A stretch of DNA of 64,000 nucleotides from Nonomuraea typhae. Its GTDB lineage: Bacteria > Actinomycetota > Actinomycetes > Streptosporangiales > Streptosporangiaceae. A model generated the notes under the pieces. The model made no database searches. It had not been told where the DNA came from and saw only the letters and a list, made by a program, of their open reading frames with translations. A program made the translations under genes and the position numbers. Location of the stretch: contig NZ_VRLV01000007.1 of NCBI RefSeq assembly GCF_009760925.1, positions 434,001 through 498,000 on the forward strand, given 5' to 3'. Positions 26,365-35,071 of the stretch are shown piece after piece. Positions within the stretch are counted from its first letter, which is position 1. Each line of letters begins with the position of its first letter.

Positions 26365-27639
26365 ATGGCTCTCACCATCCTGTTCATGCCCGAGAGCGCG
26401 TACGGGCCGACGAACAACAGCATCGGCATCGGCGACATTCTCCGCCGCCGCGGCCACCGGGTCGTCTTCGCCGCCGAGGCGTCCTGGAAGGGCAAGCTCG
26501 AGGCGCTCGGCTTCGAGGAGGACCTGGTGGACCTCGCGCCTCCGGCCGACGACGCCGAGGAGCAGGATCCAGGCCAGTTCTGGAAGGACTTCATCCGCGA
26601 CACCGCGCCGGAGTACCGCAAGACCACTCTCGCGCAGCTCGAGACCGTCATCAAGCCGATCTGGGACTCCCTGATCGACGGCGTCAAGTACTGCGAGCCG
26701 CAGCTCAAGGCCATCATCGAGCGCGTGAATCCCGACGTCATCGTCGAGGACAACGTGATCACCTTCCCGGCTCTGCTGACCAGCGGCAAGAAGTTCGTCC
26801 GCATCGTCTCGTGCAACCCGCTGGAGGCGCGCGGCGCGGACATCGCCCCGGTCTTCTCCGGCCTGCCCGCCGACGACCGCGCCGAGTGGGACGCCTTCCG
26901 CGCCGAGTACGACCGCACCCACCGGGAGATCTGGGCCGCCTTCAACGAGTGGAGCGTCGAGCAGGGCACCCGTCCGCTGCCCGACCTCGACTTCATCCAC
27001 GAGGGCGACCTGAACCTCTACGTCTACCCCGAGGTGCTGGACTACACCAACGCCCGCCCGCTCGGCCCCACCTGGCACCGCCTGGACTCCTCGGTGCGTG
27101 AGACCGAGGACGCCTTCGAACTGCCCTTCGAGCGCGGCGAGGGTTCGCTGATCTACTTCTCGCTGGGCTCGCTCGGCTCCTCCGACGTCGCGCTCATGCA
27201 GCGCGTCATCGACGTGCTGGGCACCACCCCGCACCAGTACATCGTCTCCAAGGGCCCGCTGCACGAGGAGATCAAGCTGGCCGGCAACATGTACGGCGCG
27301 GAGTTCCTGCCCCAGACGCAGATCATTCCGCTCTGCGACCTGGTCATCACCCACGGCGGCAACAACACCACGGTCGAGTCGATGCACTTCGGCAAGCCGA
27401 TGATCGTGCTGCCGCTGTTCTGGGACCAGTACGACAACGCCCAGCGCGTGGACGAGCTCGGCTACGGCGTGCGCCTGTCCACCTACACCTTCACCGACGA
27501 GGAGCTGAAGGGCGCCGTCGAGCGCCTGCTCGGCGACACGGAGCTGCGGGCCGAGCTCGCCGCCACCGGTGAGGAGATCCGCCAGCGCGACGGCCTGCGC
27601 AAGGCCGCCGACCTGATCGAGCAGCTCGGCCTGAAGTAA
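26365..27639 (+). CDS. GT1-family (GT-B) glycosyltransferase
   Basis: 424 aa. The N-terminal Rossmann half starts ALTILFMPESAYGPTNNSIG, and the donor-binding half contains FLPQTQIIPLCDLVITHGG (HGG near residue 330) followed by NNTTVE and PLFWDQYDNAQRV, the pattern of UDP-sugar dependent GT1/MGT-type enzymes. The acceptor is unknown. Position between a polyamine importer with its TetR gene and an aminoaldehyde dehydrogenase suggests an amine- or detoxification-linked acceptor, but no antibiotic cluster is present. ATG 26365 follows GGAG at 26354-26357. Confidence 0.85.
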   Translation: MALTILFMPESAYGPTNNSIGIGDILRRRGHRVVFAAEASWKGKLEALGFEEDLVDLAPPADDAEEQDPGQFWKDFIRDTAPEYRKTTLAQLETVIKPIWDSLIDGVKYCEPQLKAIIERVNPDVIVEDNVITFPALLTSGKKFVRIVSCNPLEARGADIAPVFSGLPADDRAEWDAFRAEYDRTHREIWAAFNEWSVEQGTRPLPDLDFIHEGDLNLYVYPEVLDYTNARPLGPTWHRLDSSVRETEDAFELPFERGEGSLIYFSLGSLGSSDVALMQRVIDVLGTTPHQYIVSKGPLHEEIKLAGNMYGAEFLPQTQIIPLCDLVITHGGNNTTVESMHFGKPMIVLPLFWDQYDNAQRVDELGYGVRLSTYTFTDEELKGAVERLLGDTELRAELAATGEEIRQRDGLRKAADLIEQLGLK

Positions 27640-27642
27640 GTC

Positions 27643-27664
27643 CCGGTACGGCCTGCCGTACCGG
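27643..27664 (+). terminator. Hairpin between glycosyltransferase and aldehyde dehydrogenase
   Basis: CCGGTACGG (27643-27651), loop CCTG, CCGTACCGG (27656-27664): a perfect 9-bp stem in the 46-nt gap. No U-tract; may attenuate or process the transcript. Confidence 0.5.
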
Positions 27665-27685
27665 ATCGTTCGAGGAAAGAACCCC

Positions 27686-29083
27686 ATGCGCCAACTGATC
27701 AACCCGGCCACCGGGCAACCCTTCGCCGACCTCCCCGACACTCCGGTGGAGGCGGTGGCGGCAGCCGTACGCAGGGCCAGGGCGGCCTTCGCGGAGTGGT
27801 CGCAGACCACGCCGGCCGAGCGGGCGCGGCTGCTGCTGCGCCTGGCCGACCTGGTGGAGGCCGACGCCGAGGAGCTGACGCGGCTGGAGGTCGAGGAGAC
27901 GGGCAAGCCGGCCGCGGTCTTCCGCGACGGTGAGCTGCCCTTCGCCGTCGACAACCTGCGCTTCTTCGCCGGCGCCGCGCGCTCGCTGGACGGCTCGGGG
28001 GCGGGCGTCTTCAGCGCCGGCTACACCTCGGTGATGCTGCGCCGCCCGGTCGGGGTGGTCGGGTCGATCGCGCCGTGGAACTTCCCGTTCATCATGGCCG
28101 TCTGGAAGGTCGGGCCCGCGGTGGCGGCGGGCAACGCGGTCGTCATCAAGCCCGCGCCGCACACCCCCCGCTCCACGCTGCGCCTGGCAGAGTTGTTCGC
28201 CGCGGCGGGCGCGCCGGAGGGGCTGGTGCAGGTCGTGCTGGGCGACGCGGCCGTGGGCGAGGCGCTGGTCACCGACCCGGGCGTGGACATGGTCAGCGTG
28301 ACCGGCTCCACCGAGACCGGCAGAGCGGTGATGACCGGCGCGGCCAGGACGCTGAAGCGCGTGCACCTGGAGCTGGGCGGCAAGGCGCCGGCGCTGGTGT
28401 TCGAGGACGCCGACCTGGAGGCGGCGGCGCACGGGGTGGCCATGGGCGCCACGTACAACACCGGCCAGGACTGCACCGCCGCCACGCGCGTGTACGTCGC
28501 CAGGACGGCCTTCGACGACGCGGTGGAGGCCCTGCGGGCGACCCTCGCCAAGATCACCGTAGGCGACCCCTGGGACGCGGGCACGGACATCGGGCCGCTG
28601 GTCTCGGCCGCCCATCGCGAGCGGGTGCACGGCTTCGTCACCAGGGCGGGCGGCACGGTCGTGCACGGCGGCGCCCCGATCGACGGCCCGGGCTTCTACT
28701 ACCCGCCGACGCTCGTGACGGGTGTGGCGCAGGACAGCGAAATCGTGCAGGGTGAACTTTTCGGTCCGGTCCTAGTTGTCCTTCCGTTTGAGGACGAAGA
28801 GGAGGCGGTACGGCTGGCCAACGACACCAGGTACGGCCTGGCCTCCTCGGTCTGGTCGAGGGACGTGGCGCGGGCCATGCGGGTGTCTCATCGCCTGGAT
28901 GTGGGCGTGACCTGGGTAAACGACCACCTGCCCATCGCCAGTGAGGCGCCGCACGGCGGCGTCAAGGGCAGCGGCTTCGGCAAGGACATGAGCCAGGAGG
29001 CGGTTCAGGAGTACTCGGTGACCCGCCATCTGATGATCAAACATGCCGCCCCGGCCGAGCGTGATTCGTTCCGGCCGGCCTGA
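27686..29083 (+). CDS. Gamma-aminobutyraldehyde-type dehydrogenase
   Basis: 465 aa NAD(P)-dependent aldehyde dehydrogenase. Oxyanion-site Asn in SIAPWNFPF, catalytic Glu in LELGGKAP (near 230) and nucleophilic Cys in NTGQDCTAATRVYV (near 262). The GQDCTAA context is characteristic of aminobutyraldehyde dehydrogenases (E. coli PatD), which convert 4-aminobutanal from putrescine to GABA. Two genes from a polyamine importer, that role is strongly suggested; betaine aldehyde, needed for the BetA-like product at 17283, is an alternative. ATG 27686 follows GAGGAAAG. Confidence 0.83.
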   Translation: MRQLINPATGQPFADLPDTPVEAVAAAVRRARAAFAEWSQTTPAERARLLLRLADLVEADAEELTRLEVEETGKPAAVFRDGELPFAVDNLRFFAGAARSLDGSGAGVFSAGYTSVMLRRPVGVVGSIAPWNFPFIMAVWKVGPAVAAGNAVVIKPAPHTPRSTLRLAELFAAAGAPEGLVQVVLGDAAVGEALVTDPGVDMVSVTGSTETGRAVMTGAARTLKRVHLELGGKAPALVFEDADLEAAAHGVAMGATYNTGQDCTAATRVYVARTAFDDAVEALRATLAKITVGDPWDAGTDIGPLVSAAHRERVHGFVTRAGGTVVHGGAPIDGPGFYYPPTLVTGVAQDSEIVQGELFGPVLVVLPFEDEEEAVRLANDTRYGLASSVWSRDVARAMRVSHRLDVGVTWVNDHLPIASEAPHGGVKGSGFGKDMSQEAVQEYSVTRHLMIKHAAPAERDSFRPA

Positions 29084-29144
29084 AAGCTAGTGGCGAAACC
29101 GACCGAAATGACACGTTTGGTCGTGTTTGATGGGAAATGCACGG

Positions 29145-29175
29145 TTGGCCGATCTGGTCAGGGTTGTGTTCCAAT
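29145..29175 (+). promoter_or_regulatory. Conserved conservon promoter (cvnA2)
   Basis: TTGGCC (29145-29150), 19-nt spacer, TCCAAT (29170-29175), 78 nt before the GTG at 29254. The stretch TGTGTTCCAATTACCC (29165-29180) is nearly identical to the cvnA1 leader. An imperfect dyad (29100-29123, CGACCGAAA/TTTGGTCG) lies just upstream. Confidence 0.5.
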
Positions 29176-29253
29176 TACCCACGCCCGCGGAATCCCATGC
29201 GCCGCACGCGTGTCAGATTTTCGAGCACGTAGCGCGAGAGGTTGCGAGAGTCA

Positions 29254-32200
29254 GTGAGGACCGAAAACCCCAGGCACGCGACGCCAGGGGAGTACACAGG
29301 CGGAAGGTTCCGGCTGGCTAACTGGCGTGTGCGCTCGCGGTTGGTGGCCCTGATCCTCATCCCCACCGTCGTCGGTGTGCTCCTCGCCGGTATCCAGTTG
29401 GCCGACGCCATCGCCACCAGCACCGAGTACCGGCGGCTCACCCAGGTGGCCGAGCTGGTGCAGCGCATCGGCGCGCTCTCCCACGAGCTGGGCAAGGAAC
29501 GTGCCCTCACCTCGTCGTACATCGCCGACCAGCGACGCCCCAGCCGGATGGCCCTGCTGCGCACGCAGCGCGCCGTCGTCGACACGGCCAAGACCAAGGT
29601 GCTCGACAGCACCGCCGCCATCGACGACGCGCACTCGCCCCGCGTGCGCGCCGAGGTCGAGACCATGCGCCGCTGGCTCATCGGCCTCGACGGGCTGCGC
29701 GAGTCGATCCTCGGCGACAGCGTCCCCTCCCGAGCCGCCATCCGCACGTACTCGACCCTGATCGACGTGCTGGAGAACCTCCAGGACGAGCTCGACAAGG
29801 TCGGCGACGACGACAACCTGATCAAGGACGTGACCTCCCTCGGCGCCCTCCAGCGCGGCAAGGAAGAGGTCTCCCGGCAGCAGGCCATCCTCTACGTCGC
29901 CCTGCTCGAGCGGAAGCTCGACTACGACGACCTCTCGGACTTCCTGGGCTCCTGGAACGCCCAGCAGGCCGAGCTGGCCGTCTTCGAGCAGGAAGCCGAC
30001 CCCAAGTACGCCAAACTCTACGCCGACACCGTGAAGGGCCCGGAGATCGACCGCGCCGACGCCATGCGCCAGCGCGCACTGGCCCAGCTGCGCGAGTACA
30101 AGGAGATCAGGGACCTCGACGTCACCGTCAGCCCGCGGCGCGAGCTGCAGTACTGGTACGACAGCACCACGCTGGCCGCCAACGCCATGCGCAAGGTGGA
30201 GGACAACCTCGCCACCGCCGTCGTGACCAAGACCCGCGAGCTCAGCGACACCGAGCAGCGCAACGCCATCATCTCCGGCGCGCTCATCCTCGTCCTGCTG
30301 CTTCTCGTCCTGGTCATCACCACCCGCGTGGCCGGTTCACTGGTCCGCCCGCTGCGCCGCCTGCGCGCCGAAGCCCTGCAGGTCGCCACCACCCGGCTGC
30401 CCGAGACCGTCCGCGTGCTGCGCGAGTCCGGTGACGCCGCGGCCGCGCCGGAGGTGCCCTCGGTCGGCGTCAACACCCGCGACGAGATCGGGGAAGTGGC
30501 CCGGGCCTTCGACGAGGTCCACCGCGAGGCGATCCGGCTGGCCGGTGACGAGGCCAAGCTGCGCGCCAACGTCAACTCCATGTTCGTCAACCTCTCGCGC
30601 CGCTCGCAGACGCTGGTCGAACGCCAGCTCCAGCTCATCGAAGGATTGGAGCAGGGCGAGGAGGACGAGAACCGGCTCGCCAACCTCTTCCGCCTCGACC
30701 ACCTCGCCACCCGCATGCGGCGCAACTCGGAAAACCTCTTGGTCCTCGCCGGCCAGGAAGCCGCCCGCAAGTGGAGCGAGCCCGTCCCCCTCGTGGACAT
30801 CGCCCGCGCGTCGCTGTCCGAGGTCGAGAACTACGAGCGGGTCCAGATCCAGATCCCGTCCGACATCCAGATCGTCGGCCCCGCCGTCACCGACGCCGTG
30901 CACCTGCTCGCCGAGCTGATCGAGAACGCCATCTCCTTCTCGCCCCGCGAGAGCCGCGTCAGCGTCACCAGCTCGCCCGCCGAGGGCGGCATCATGGTCA
31001 CCATCAGCGACCTCGGCATCGGCATGACCGCCGACGAGCTCGCCGAGGCCAACTGGCGCCTGGCCAACCCGCCCGTCGTCGACGTCTCCGTCTCCCGGCG
31101 CATGGGCCTGTTCGTGGTCGGCCGCCTGGCCCTGCGCCACGGCATCCGGGTCCAGCTCCGCATGCGGGAGCCCGGCGGGCTCAGCGCGCTGGTCATCCTG
31201 CCCGACATGCTCATCGCCGCCGCCGCGGGGATGGTCCCGTCGCCGCGTGGTCAGTACGAGAGCTTCACCAACTTCGACCCGGCCATGCTGGGGGCGCCGC
31301 CGTACGCCGACACCCCCGAGGTGCGCACGAACGAGTCGCTGGCCGACACCCAGTGGCCGGGCTCGATGCCGGTGCCGGACAACGGCGGCTGGAATCCCTA
31401 CGGCGAGGCGCCGCCCTCCGGCGAGCAGCCTGTCTTCGGCGGGCAGCCCGCGTTCGGCGAGCAGCCGCCGTACAAGGAGCCGTCGTTCGGCGAGCCCTCG
31501 TTCGGGGAGCCGTCCTTCGGCGAGCGGGCGTCTTTCACGGACCAGCCGTCCTTCGGGGAGCGGGCGCCGTTCACCGACCAGCCGTCCTTCGGCGATCAGC
31601 CCGCGTTCGGTGACCAGCCCGCATACGGCGAGCAGCCTGTGTACGGCGAGCAGCCGTCGTTCGGGGAGCAGCCCGCCGCCCCCTCGGCCGCCGCGCCCTC
31701 GAGCGACATGCCGAGCTGGCCGTCGTTCGCCGAGCAGCCGCCGCCGCTGGAGATCGAGCAGCGCTGGCCCTCCTTCGCCGAGCCGCCGCGCCGGATGGAC
31801 GACGAGCCGGGGCAGCGCCACTGGCCCTCGTTCGGCGAGGACTCGAACTGGCCGTCGGTGGAGCCCTCCAGCAACGGCAACGGCTCCGCCGGCGGGCTGT
31901 TCACGCCCTCCTACAACAGCGACTACGCCTCGCAGGACCTGACCGGGCCGCTGCCGGTCGTCGGCAGCTCGCCGATGGACTCCGAGGGCGACGACTTCCT
32001 GCCGATCTTCTCGTCGGTGGGCTCGGACTGGTTCCGCCGGCCCGACCCCGACCCGCTCAAGGCCAAGCAGCCGCCGTCCGAGCCCGAGCTGCCCGGCCCG
32101 TCCACCGGCTCGTTCGGCGCGGTCGGCCAGGACGGCTTCGGCCGCGCGGCGTTCGGCGGCGCCGGGGAGGGCACCGGGACGTTCGGCGGCGCCGGGGAGG

Positions 32201-32865
32201 GCGCCGGGACGTTCGGCGGCGCCGGCACCTTCGACGGTGCGGGCAGCGGGGCGTTCGACGGTCCGGGCAGCGGGGCGTTCGGCGGCGCCGGTGCGGGCGC
32301 GCCCGCCGGTTCCGGCGCCTTCGGCGCGGGTGGTTTCGCCGAGGACTCCTTCAGCGGCCCGGGCACGGGCGCCTTCAGCGGGCTCGGTCCCGCCCGCGGC
32401 TTCGAGGACGCCCTCGAGGCCGACGCCCCGGCGACCATGCCGCACCCGGTCATCCCCGCCGACGGCCCGCCGCCCCCCGGGATCGGCGGCTCTGCACAGG
32501 GTCCGGGCACTCCCGGCGCTCAGGGTCCCGGTCCTCAGGGCCAGGGCCTCGCCGGAGGCCGTTCCGCGCTGCCGCAGCGCACCCCGGGTCAGTCGGGCGC
32601 CGGCGCCTCGTGGTCCTCGCCCGCCGACAGCGGTTTCAAGGCCGCGCAGGCCGCCGCCGAGCCGGTCAGGGGCGGTACCACCGCCTCCGGCCTGCCGCGG
32701 CGTGTGCCCAAGGCCAACCTCGTGCCGGGTACTGCGGGCGCCACCGAGCAGCCCCCCGCGACGTCACCGGCCCCGCCGATCTCGCCCGAGCGCCTGCGCA
32801 GCAGGCTCTCCAGCTTCCAGCAGGGTGTACGGCAGGGCCGTGAGGATCTGAAGGAGAAGGAATGA
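29254..32865 (+). CDS. cvnA2: Conservon sensor-kinase-like protein CvnA (conservon 2)
   Basis: About 1,203 aa, the longest of the three CvnA proteins here. Membrane helix at residues 28-50, sensing domain, second helix about 338-362, HAMP, LDHLATRMRR near 480, N box ELIENAISFSP near 554 and DLGIGM near 586. About 550 residues of low-complexity tail follow: Phe/Gly/Glu/Pro repeats (PSFGEQP type) and Gly/Ala/Phe repeats (GTFGGAGEG type). The core is close to CvnA1 and CvnA3; the extra length is all tail. GTG at 29254 is preferred over TTG at 29242. The stop overlaps cvnB2 (ATGA). Confidence 0.9.
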   Translation: MRTENPRHATPGEYTGGRFRLANWRVRSRLVALILIPTVVGVLLAGIQLADAIATSTEYRRLTQVAELVQRIGALSHELGKERALTSSYIADQRRPSRMALLRTQRAVVDTAKTKVLDSTAAIDDAHSPRVRAEVETMRRWLIGLDGLRESILGDSVPSRAAIRTYSTLIDVLENLQDELDKVGDDDNLIKDVTSLGALQRGKEEVSRQQAILYVALLERKLDYDDLSDFLGSWNAQQAELAVFEQEADPKYAKLYADTVKGPEIDRADAMRQRALAQLREYKEIRDLDVTVSPRRELQYWYDSTTLAANAMRKVEDNLATAVVTKTRELSDTEQRNAIISGALILVLLLLVLVITTRVAGSLVRPLRRLRAEALQVATTRLPETVRVLRESGDAAAAPEVPSVGVNTRDEIGEVARAFDEVHREAIRLAGDEAKLRANVNSMFVNLSRRSQTLVERQLQLIEGLEQGEEDENRLANLFRLDHLATRMRRNSENLLVLAGQEAARKWSEPVPLVDIARASLSEVENYERVQIQIPSDIQIVGPAVTDAVHLLAELIENAISFSPRESRVSVTSSPAEGGIMVTISDLGIGMTADELAEANWRLANPPVVDVSVSRRMGLFVVGRLALRHGIRVQLRMREPGGLSALVILPDMLIAAAAGMVPSPRGQYESFTNFDPAMLGAPPYADTPEVRTNESLADTQWPGSMPVPDNGGWNPYGEAPPSGEQPVFGGQPAFGEQPPYKEPSFGEPSFGEPSFGERASFTDQPSFGERAPFTDQPSFGDQPAFGDQPAYGEQPVYGEQPSFGEQPAAPSAAAPSSDMPSWPSFAEQPPPLEIEQRWPSFAEPPRRMDDEPGQRHWPSFGEDSNWPSVEPSSNGNGSAGGLFTPSYNSDYASQDLTGPLPVVGSSPMDSEGDDFLPIFSSVGSDWFRRPDPDPLKAKQPPSEPELPGPSTGSFGAVGQDGFGRAAFGGAGEGTGTFGGAGEGAGTFGGAGTFDGAGSGAFDGPGSGAFGGAGAGAPAGSGAFGAGGFAEDSFSGPGTGAFSGLGPARGFEDALEADAPATMPHPVIPADGPPPPGIGGSAQGPGTPGAQGPGPQGQGLAGGRSALPQRTPGQSGAGASWSSPADSGFKAAQAAAEPVRGGTTASGLPRRVPKANLVPGTAGATEQPPATSPAPPISPERLRSRLSSFQQGVRQGREDLKEKE
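31480..31672 (+). repeat. Short in-frame repeats in the cvnA2 tail (PSFGEQP-type)
   Basis: Units of mostly 15-18 nt built on TTCGGCGAGCAGCC encode PSFGEPSFGE, PAFGDQP and PVYGEQP peptides. They form a disordered linker-like stretch. Confidence 0.8.
32143..32300 (+). repeat. Gly/Ala/Phe repeats in the cvnA2 tail
   Basis: GGCGCCGGGGAGGG-type units recur and encode GTFGGAGEG and GSGAFDGPG peptides. Frame is kept throughout. Confidence 0.75.
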
Positions 32866-33284
32866 GAGAACTGAGCCAGGGAGCGCGTGGCATCAGCTGG
32901 CTGATCACCGATTTCGTCAACAACGTGCCCGGTGTCGCCCACACTGTCGTGGTGTCGTCCGACGGCCTGCCGCTGGCCTTCTCCGAGGGGTTCCCCAAGG
33001 ACCGGGCCGACCAGCTCGCCGCGGTCGCCTCCGGTGTGATCAGTTTGACCCAGGGCGCGGCGCGCGTGTTCGAGGGCGGTATGGTCACCCAGACCGTCAT
33101 CGAGATGCAGCGCGGCCTTTTGATGATCATGTCGATCAGTGACGGCTCGTGTCTGGCGGTGCTGGCGTCGCCCGACTGCGACATGGGCCTGGTGGCCTAT
33201 CAGATGACGCTGCTCGTCGAGCGGGCCGGCCAGGTGCTGACGCCCGCCGTACGAGCGGAGCTGCAGGCGGCCCGCCCCCGCTAG
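32862..33284 (+). CDS. cvnB2: Conservon roadblock/LC7 protein CvnB (conservon 2)
   Basis: 140 aa roadblock/LC7 protein, the presumed regulator of the partner GTPase CvnD2. Same landmarks as CvnB1 (VPGVAHTVVVSSDGLP, then DMGLVAYQMTLLVERAGQVL). The ATG overlaps the cvnA2 stop by four bases. It is closer to CvnB3 than to CvnB1 in the centre (SLTQGAARVFEGG, MIMSISDGSCLAVLA). Confidence 0.92.
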   Translation: MRELSQGARGISWLITDFVNNVPGVAHTVVVSSDGLPLAFSEGFPKDRADQLAAVASGVISLTQGAARVFEGGMVTQTVIEMQRGLLMIMSISDGSCLAVLASPDCDMGLVAYQMTLLVERAGQVLTPAVRAELQAARPR

Positions 33285-33304
33285 CCGGGCGGTGACAGGA
33301 GATC

Positions 33305-33709
33305 ATGGTGTCAGGTCAGGGTTGGGCTGGTGATAGCACTCCGCCGCATCCGTCGGCGTCCCGTCCGCAGAAACCGAGCTCTCTGGTGCGGCCCTATGCC
33401 GTGACCGGAGGGCGGACGGCTCCGCGGATGAAGTTTGCCATGGAGGCTTTGGTTTCCTCCGTGACGTCGGAATACCAAGACATTTCACTCTTGAGTCCGG
33501 AGTATCAGGCGATCATCCAGCTGACGAGAAATGTGCGGTCGGTTGCGGAGATCTCCGCTCTTTTACGGCAGCCTCTCGGGGTGGTCCGGGTGCTGATCGC
33601 CGACATGGCGTCGGAGGGCCTGATCCGCGTGCACCAGCCTGCGCTGGACGCGGGGAAGCCGGACCTCAACTTGCTCGAAAGGGTTCTCAGTGGACTTCGC
33701 AGGCTCTAG
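33305..33709 (+). CDS. cvnC2: Conservon DUF742 protein CvnC (conservon 2)
   Basis: 134 aa DUF742 protein. Gly/Ser/Pro-rich start, then VRPYAVTGGRTAPRMKFAME and the winged-helix-like half VRSVAEISALLRQPLGVVRV, ending LLERVLSGLRRL. ATG at 33305 is 20 nt after the cvnB2 stop and follows AGGAGATC. Its last 20 nt are also the start of cvnD2. Some codons at 33470-33560 are unusually A/T-rich. Confidence 0.88.
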   Translation: MVSGQGWAGDSTPPHPSASRPQKPSSLVRPYAVTGGRTAPRMKFAMEALVSSVTSEYQDISLLSPEYQAIIQLTRNVRSVAEISALLRQPLGVVRVLIADMASEGLIRVHQPALDAGKPDLNLLERVLSGLRRL

Positions 33710-34265
33710 CCCCGGCCTCACCTCGACGAAGATCGTCGTTGCGGGGGGCTTCGGCGTGGGCAAGACGACGTTCGTGGGAGCGGTCTCGGAGATCCTGCCG
33801 CTCACCACGGAAGCCGTCATGACCGACGCGTCGGCCGGCGTCGACGACGTGTCGCTCACGCCGACCAAGACCACCACGACGGTGGCCATGGACTTCGGCC
33901 GCGTCTCCCTCGACCGCGACCTGATCCTGTACCTGTTCGGCACGCCCGGGCAGCACCGGTTCTGGTTCATGTGGGACGACCTGGTCCGCGGCGCCATCGG
34001 CGCGGTCGTCCTGGTGGACACGCGCCGCCTGGCCGACAGCTTCCCCGCCATCGACTACTTCGAAGAGGCCAAGCTGCCCTTCGTCGTCGGCGTCAACGGC
34101 TGGGACGGCCACTTCCTCCACAACGAGCAGGAACTGCGCGAAGCCCTCACCGTGGGCGACAGCACTCCGCTCGTCCGCCTTGACGCCCGCAACCGCGAGT
34201 CGGTCAAGAGCACGCTGATCACCTTGGTGGAGCACGCCCTCACCCGGCAGATCGCCCCCGCCTGA
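33690..34265 (+). CDS. cvnD2: Conservon GTPase CvnD (conservon 2)
   Basis: 191 aa. P-loop GGFGVGKT at 19-26, FGTPGQ at 83-88, and base-recognition NGWD at 136-139 (Asp retained, unlike CvnD1). GTG start inside cvnC2. Ends at a strong bidirectional-looking hairpin (34266-34296). The 51 nt around its start (33686-33736) are identical to those of cvnD3. Confidence 0.92.
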   Translation: MDFAGSSPGLTSTKIVVAGGFGVGKTTFVGAVSEILPLTTEAVMTDASAGVDDVSLTPTKTTTTVAMDFGRVSLDRDLILYLFGTPGQHRFWFMWDDLVRGAIGAVVLVDTRRLADSFPAIDYFEEAKLPFVVGVNGWDGHFLHNEQELREALTVGDSTPLVRLDARNRESVKSTLITLVEHALTRQIAPA

Positions 34266-34296
34266 GCCCCCGCCGCGCACCTCTCGCGGCGGGGGC
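34266..34296 (+). terminator. Terminator of conservon 2
   Basis: GCCCCCGCCGCG (34266-34277) and CGCGGCGGGGGC (34285-34296) form a perfect 12-bp stem with a 7-nt loop, followed by a pyrimidine-rich CCTTCTCCCTCT. Confidence 0.8.
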
Positions 34297-34346
34297 CCTT
34301 CTCCCTCTGGTAGCTAGTAATGTTGGGTACTGGAAGGGGGTGTGCG

Positions 34347-34676
34347 ATGCGCAAGCAGATCACGGAGATGCTCAAAGGCACGCTGGAGGGCATCGTGCTG
34401 GCGATCTTGGCCGGTCGGCCCGCCTACGGTTACGAGATCACCGCGTGGCTGCGCGATCAGGGCTTCTCCGACATCGCCGAGGGCACCATCTATGCGCTAC
34501 TGGTGCGGATCGAGCAGCGTGGCCTGGTCGACGTGGAGAAGGTGCCGTCGGAGAAGGGGCCGCCGCGCAAGGTGTTCTCGCTGAACGCTCAGGGGCGCGA
34601 GCAACTGGAGGAGTTCTGGAGAACCTGGAGCTTCCTGGCCGGACGGCTCGAACAACTCCGTGAGGGAGGGAAGTAG
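34347..34676 (+). CDS. PadR family transcriptional regulator
   Basis: 109 aa. It begins RKQITEMLKGTLEGIVL and continues GRPAYGYEITAWL and EGTIYALLVRIEQRGLV: the PadR winged helix. ATG 34347 follows GGAAGGGGG. Pairing with a DUF1048 gene two bases after its stop is a common actinobacterial and Firmicute arrangement; PadR usually represses its own operon. The effector is unknown. Confidence 0.9.
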   Translation: MRKQITEMLKGTLEGIVLAILAGRPAYGYEITAWLRDQGFSDIAEGTIYALLVRIEQRGLVDVEKVPSEKGPPRKVFSLNAQGREQLEEFWRTWSFLAGRLEQLREGGK

Positions 34677-34678
34677 CC

Positions 34679-35059
34679 ATGGCCGCAGAGGTGAAGAAGG
34701 GCTGGCGGTTCCTGGGGGTGGTCACCGGGCCGCTCGGGGACAAGAAGCGCTACCGGCGCTACCGCGCGCGGGTGGCGGGGCTTCCGGCCGACTATCGCGC
34801 CGCGGTTGAGGCGCTGGATCGCTACATGCAGCACTTCGCGCCGGGCGACGCGGAAAGCCTGCTGAAAATGCTGGAGGACCTGGCCGATCTGTTCGAGCAG
34901 AGCGCGGCGGACGGGACTCCCATCCGCGACGTCGTCGGACAGGATCCGCTGGAGTTCGCCGAGACCTTTCTGCGCAACTACGCGGACGGTTCGTGGATCG
35001 GCCGGGAGCGGGCACGGCTGACCAAGGCGATCGACCGTGCCACGGGCGGGCAGCAGTAG
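34679..35059 (+). CDS. DUF1048 protein
   Basis: 126 aa, soluble, helical, charged (AVEALDRYMQHFAPGDAESL, then DPLEFAETFLRNY). It matches the DUF1048 pattern and is almost certainly co-transcribed with the PadR gene. Biochemical role unknown; DUF1048 genes commonly follow padR. Confidence 0.85.
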   Translation: MAAEVKKGWRFLGVVTGPLGDKKRYRRYRARVAGLPADYRAAVEALDRYMQHFAPGDAESLLKMLEDLADLFEQSAADGTPIRDVVGQDPLEFAETFLRNYADGSWIGRERARLTKAIDRATGGQQ

Positions 35060-35071
35060 AACCCGGATCCC

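Noticed and set aside
26365..29083. A secondary-metabolite biosynthetic cluster
   Set aside because: One GT1 enzyme and one aldehyde dehydrogenase without any scaffold-building enzyme do not make a cluster.
30337..32445. A 702-codon minus-strand frame
   Set aside because: Antisense of cvnA2; composition is that of a complementary-strand shadow.
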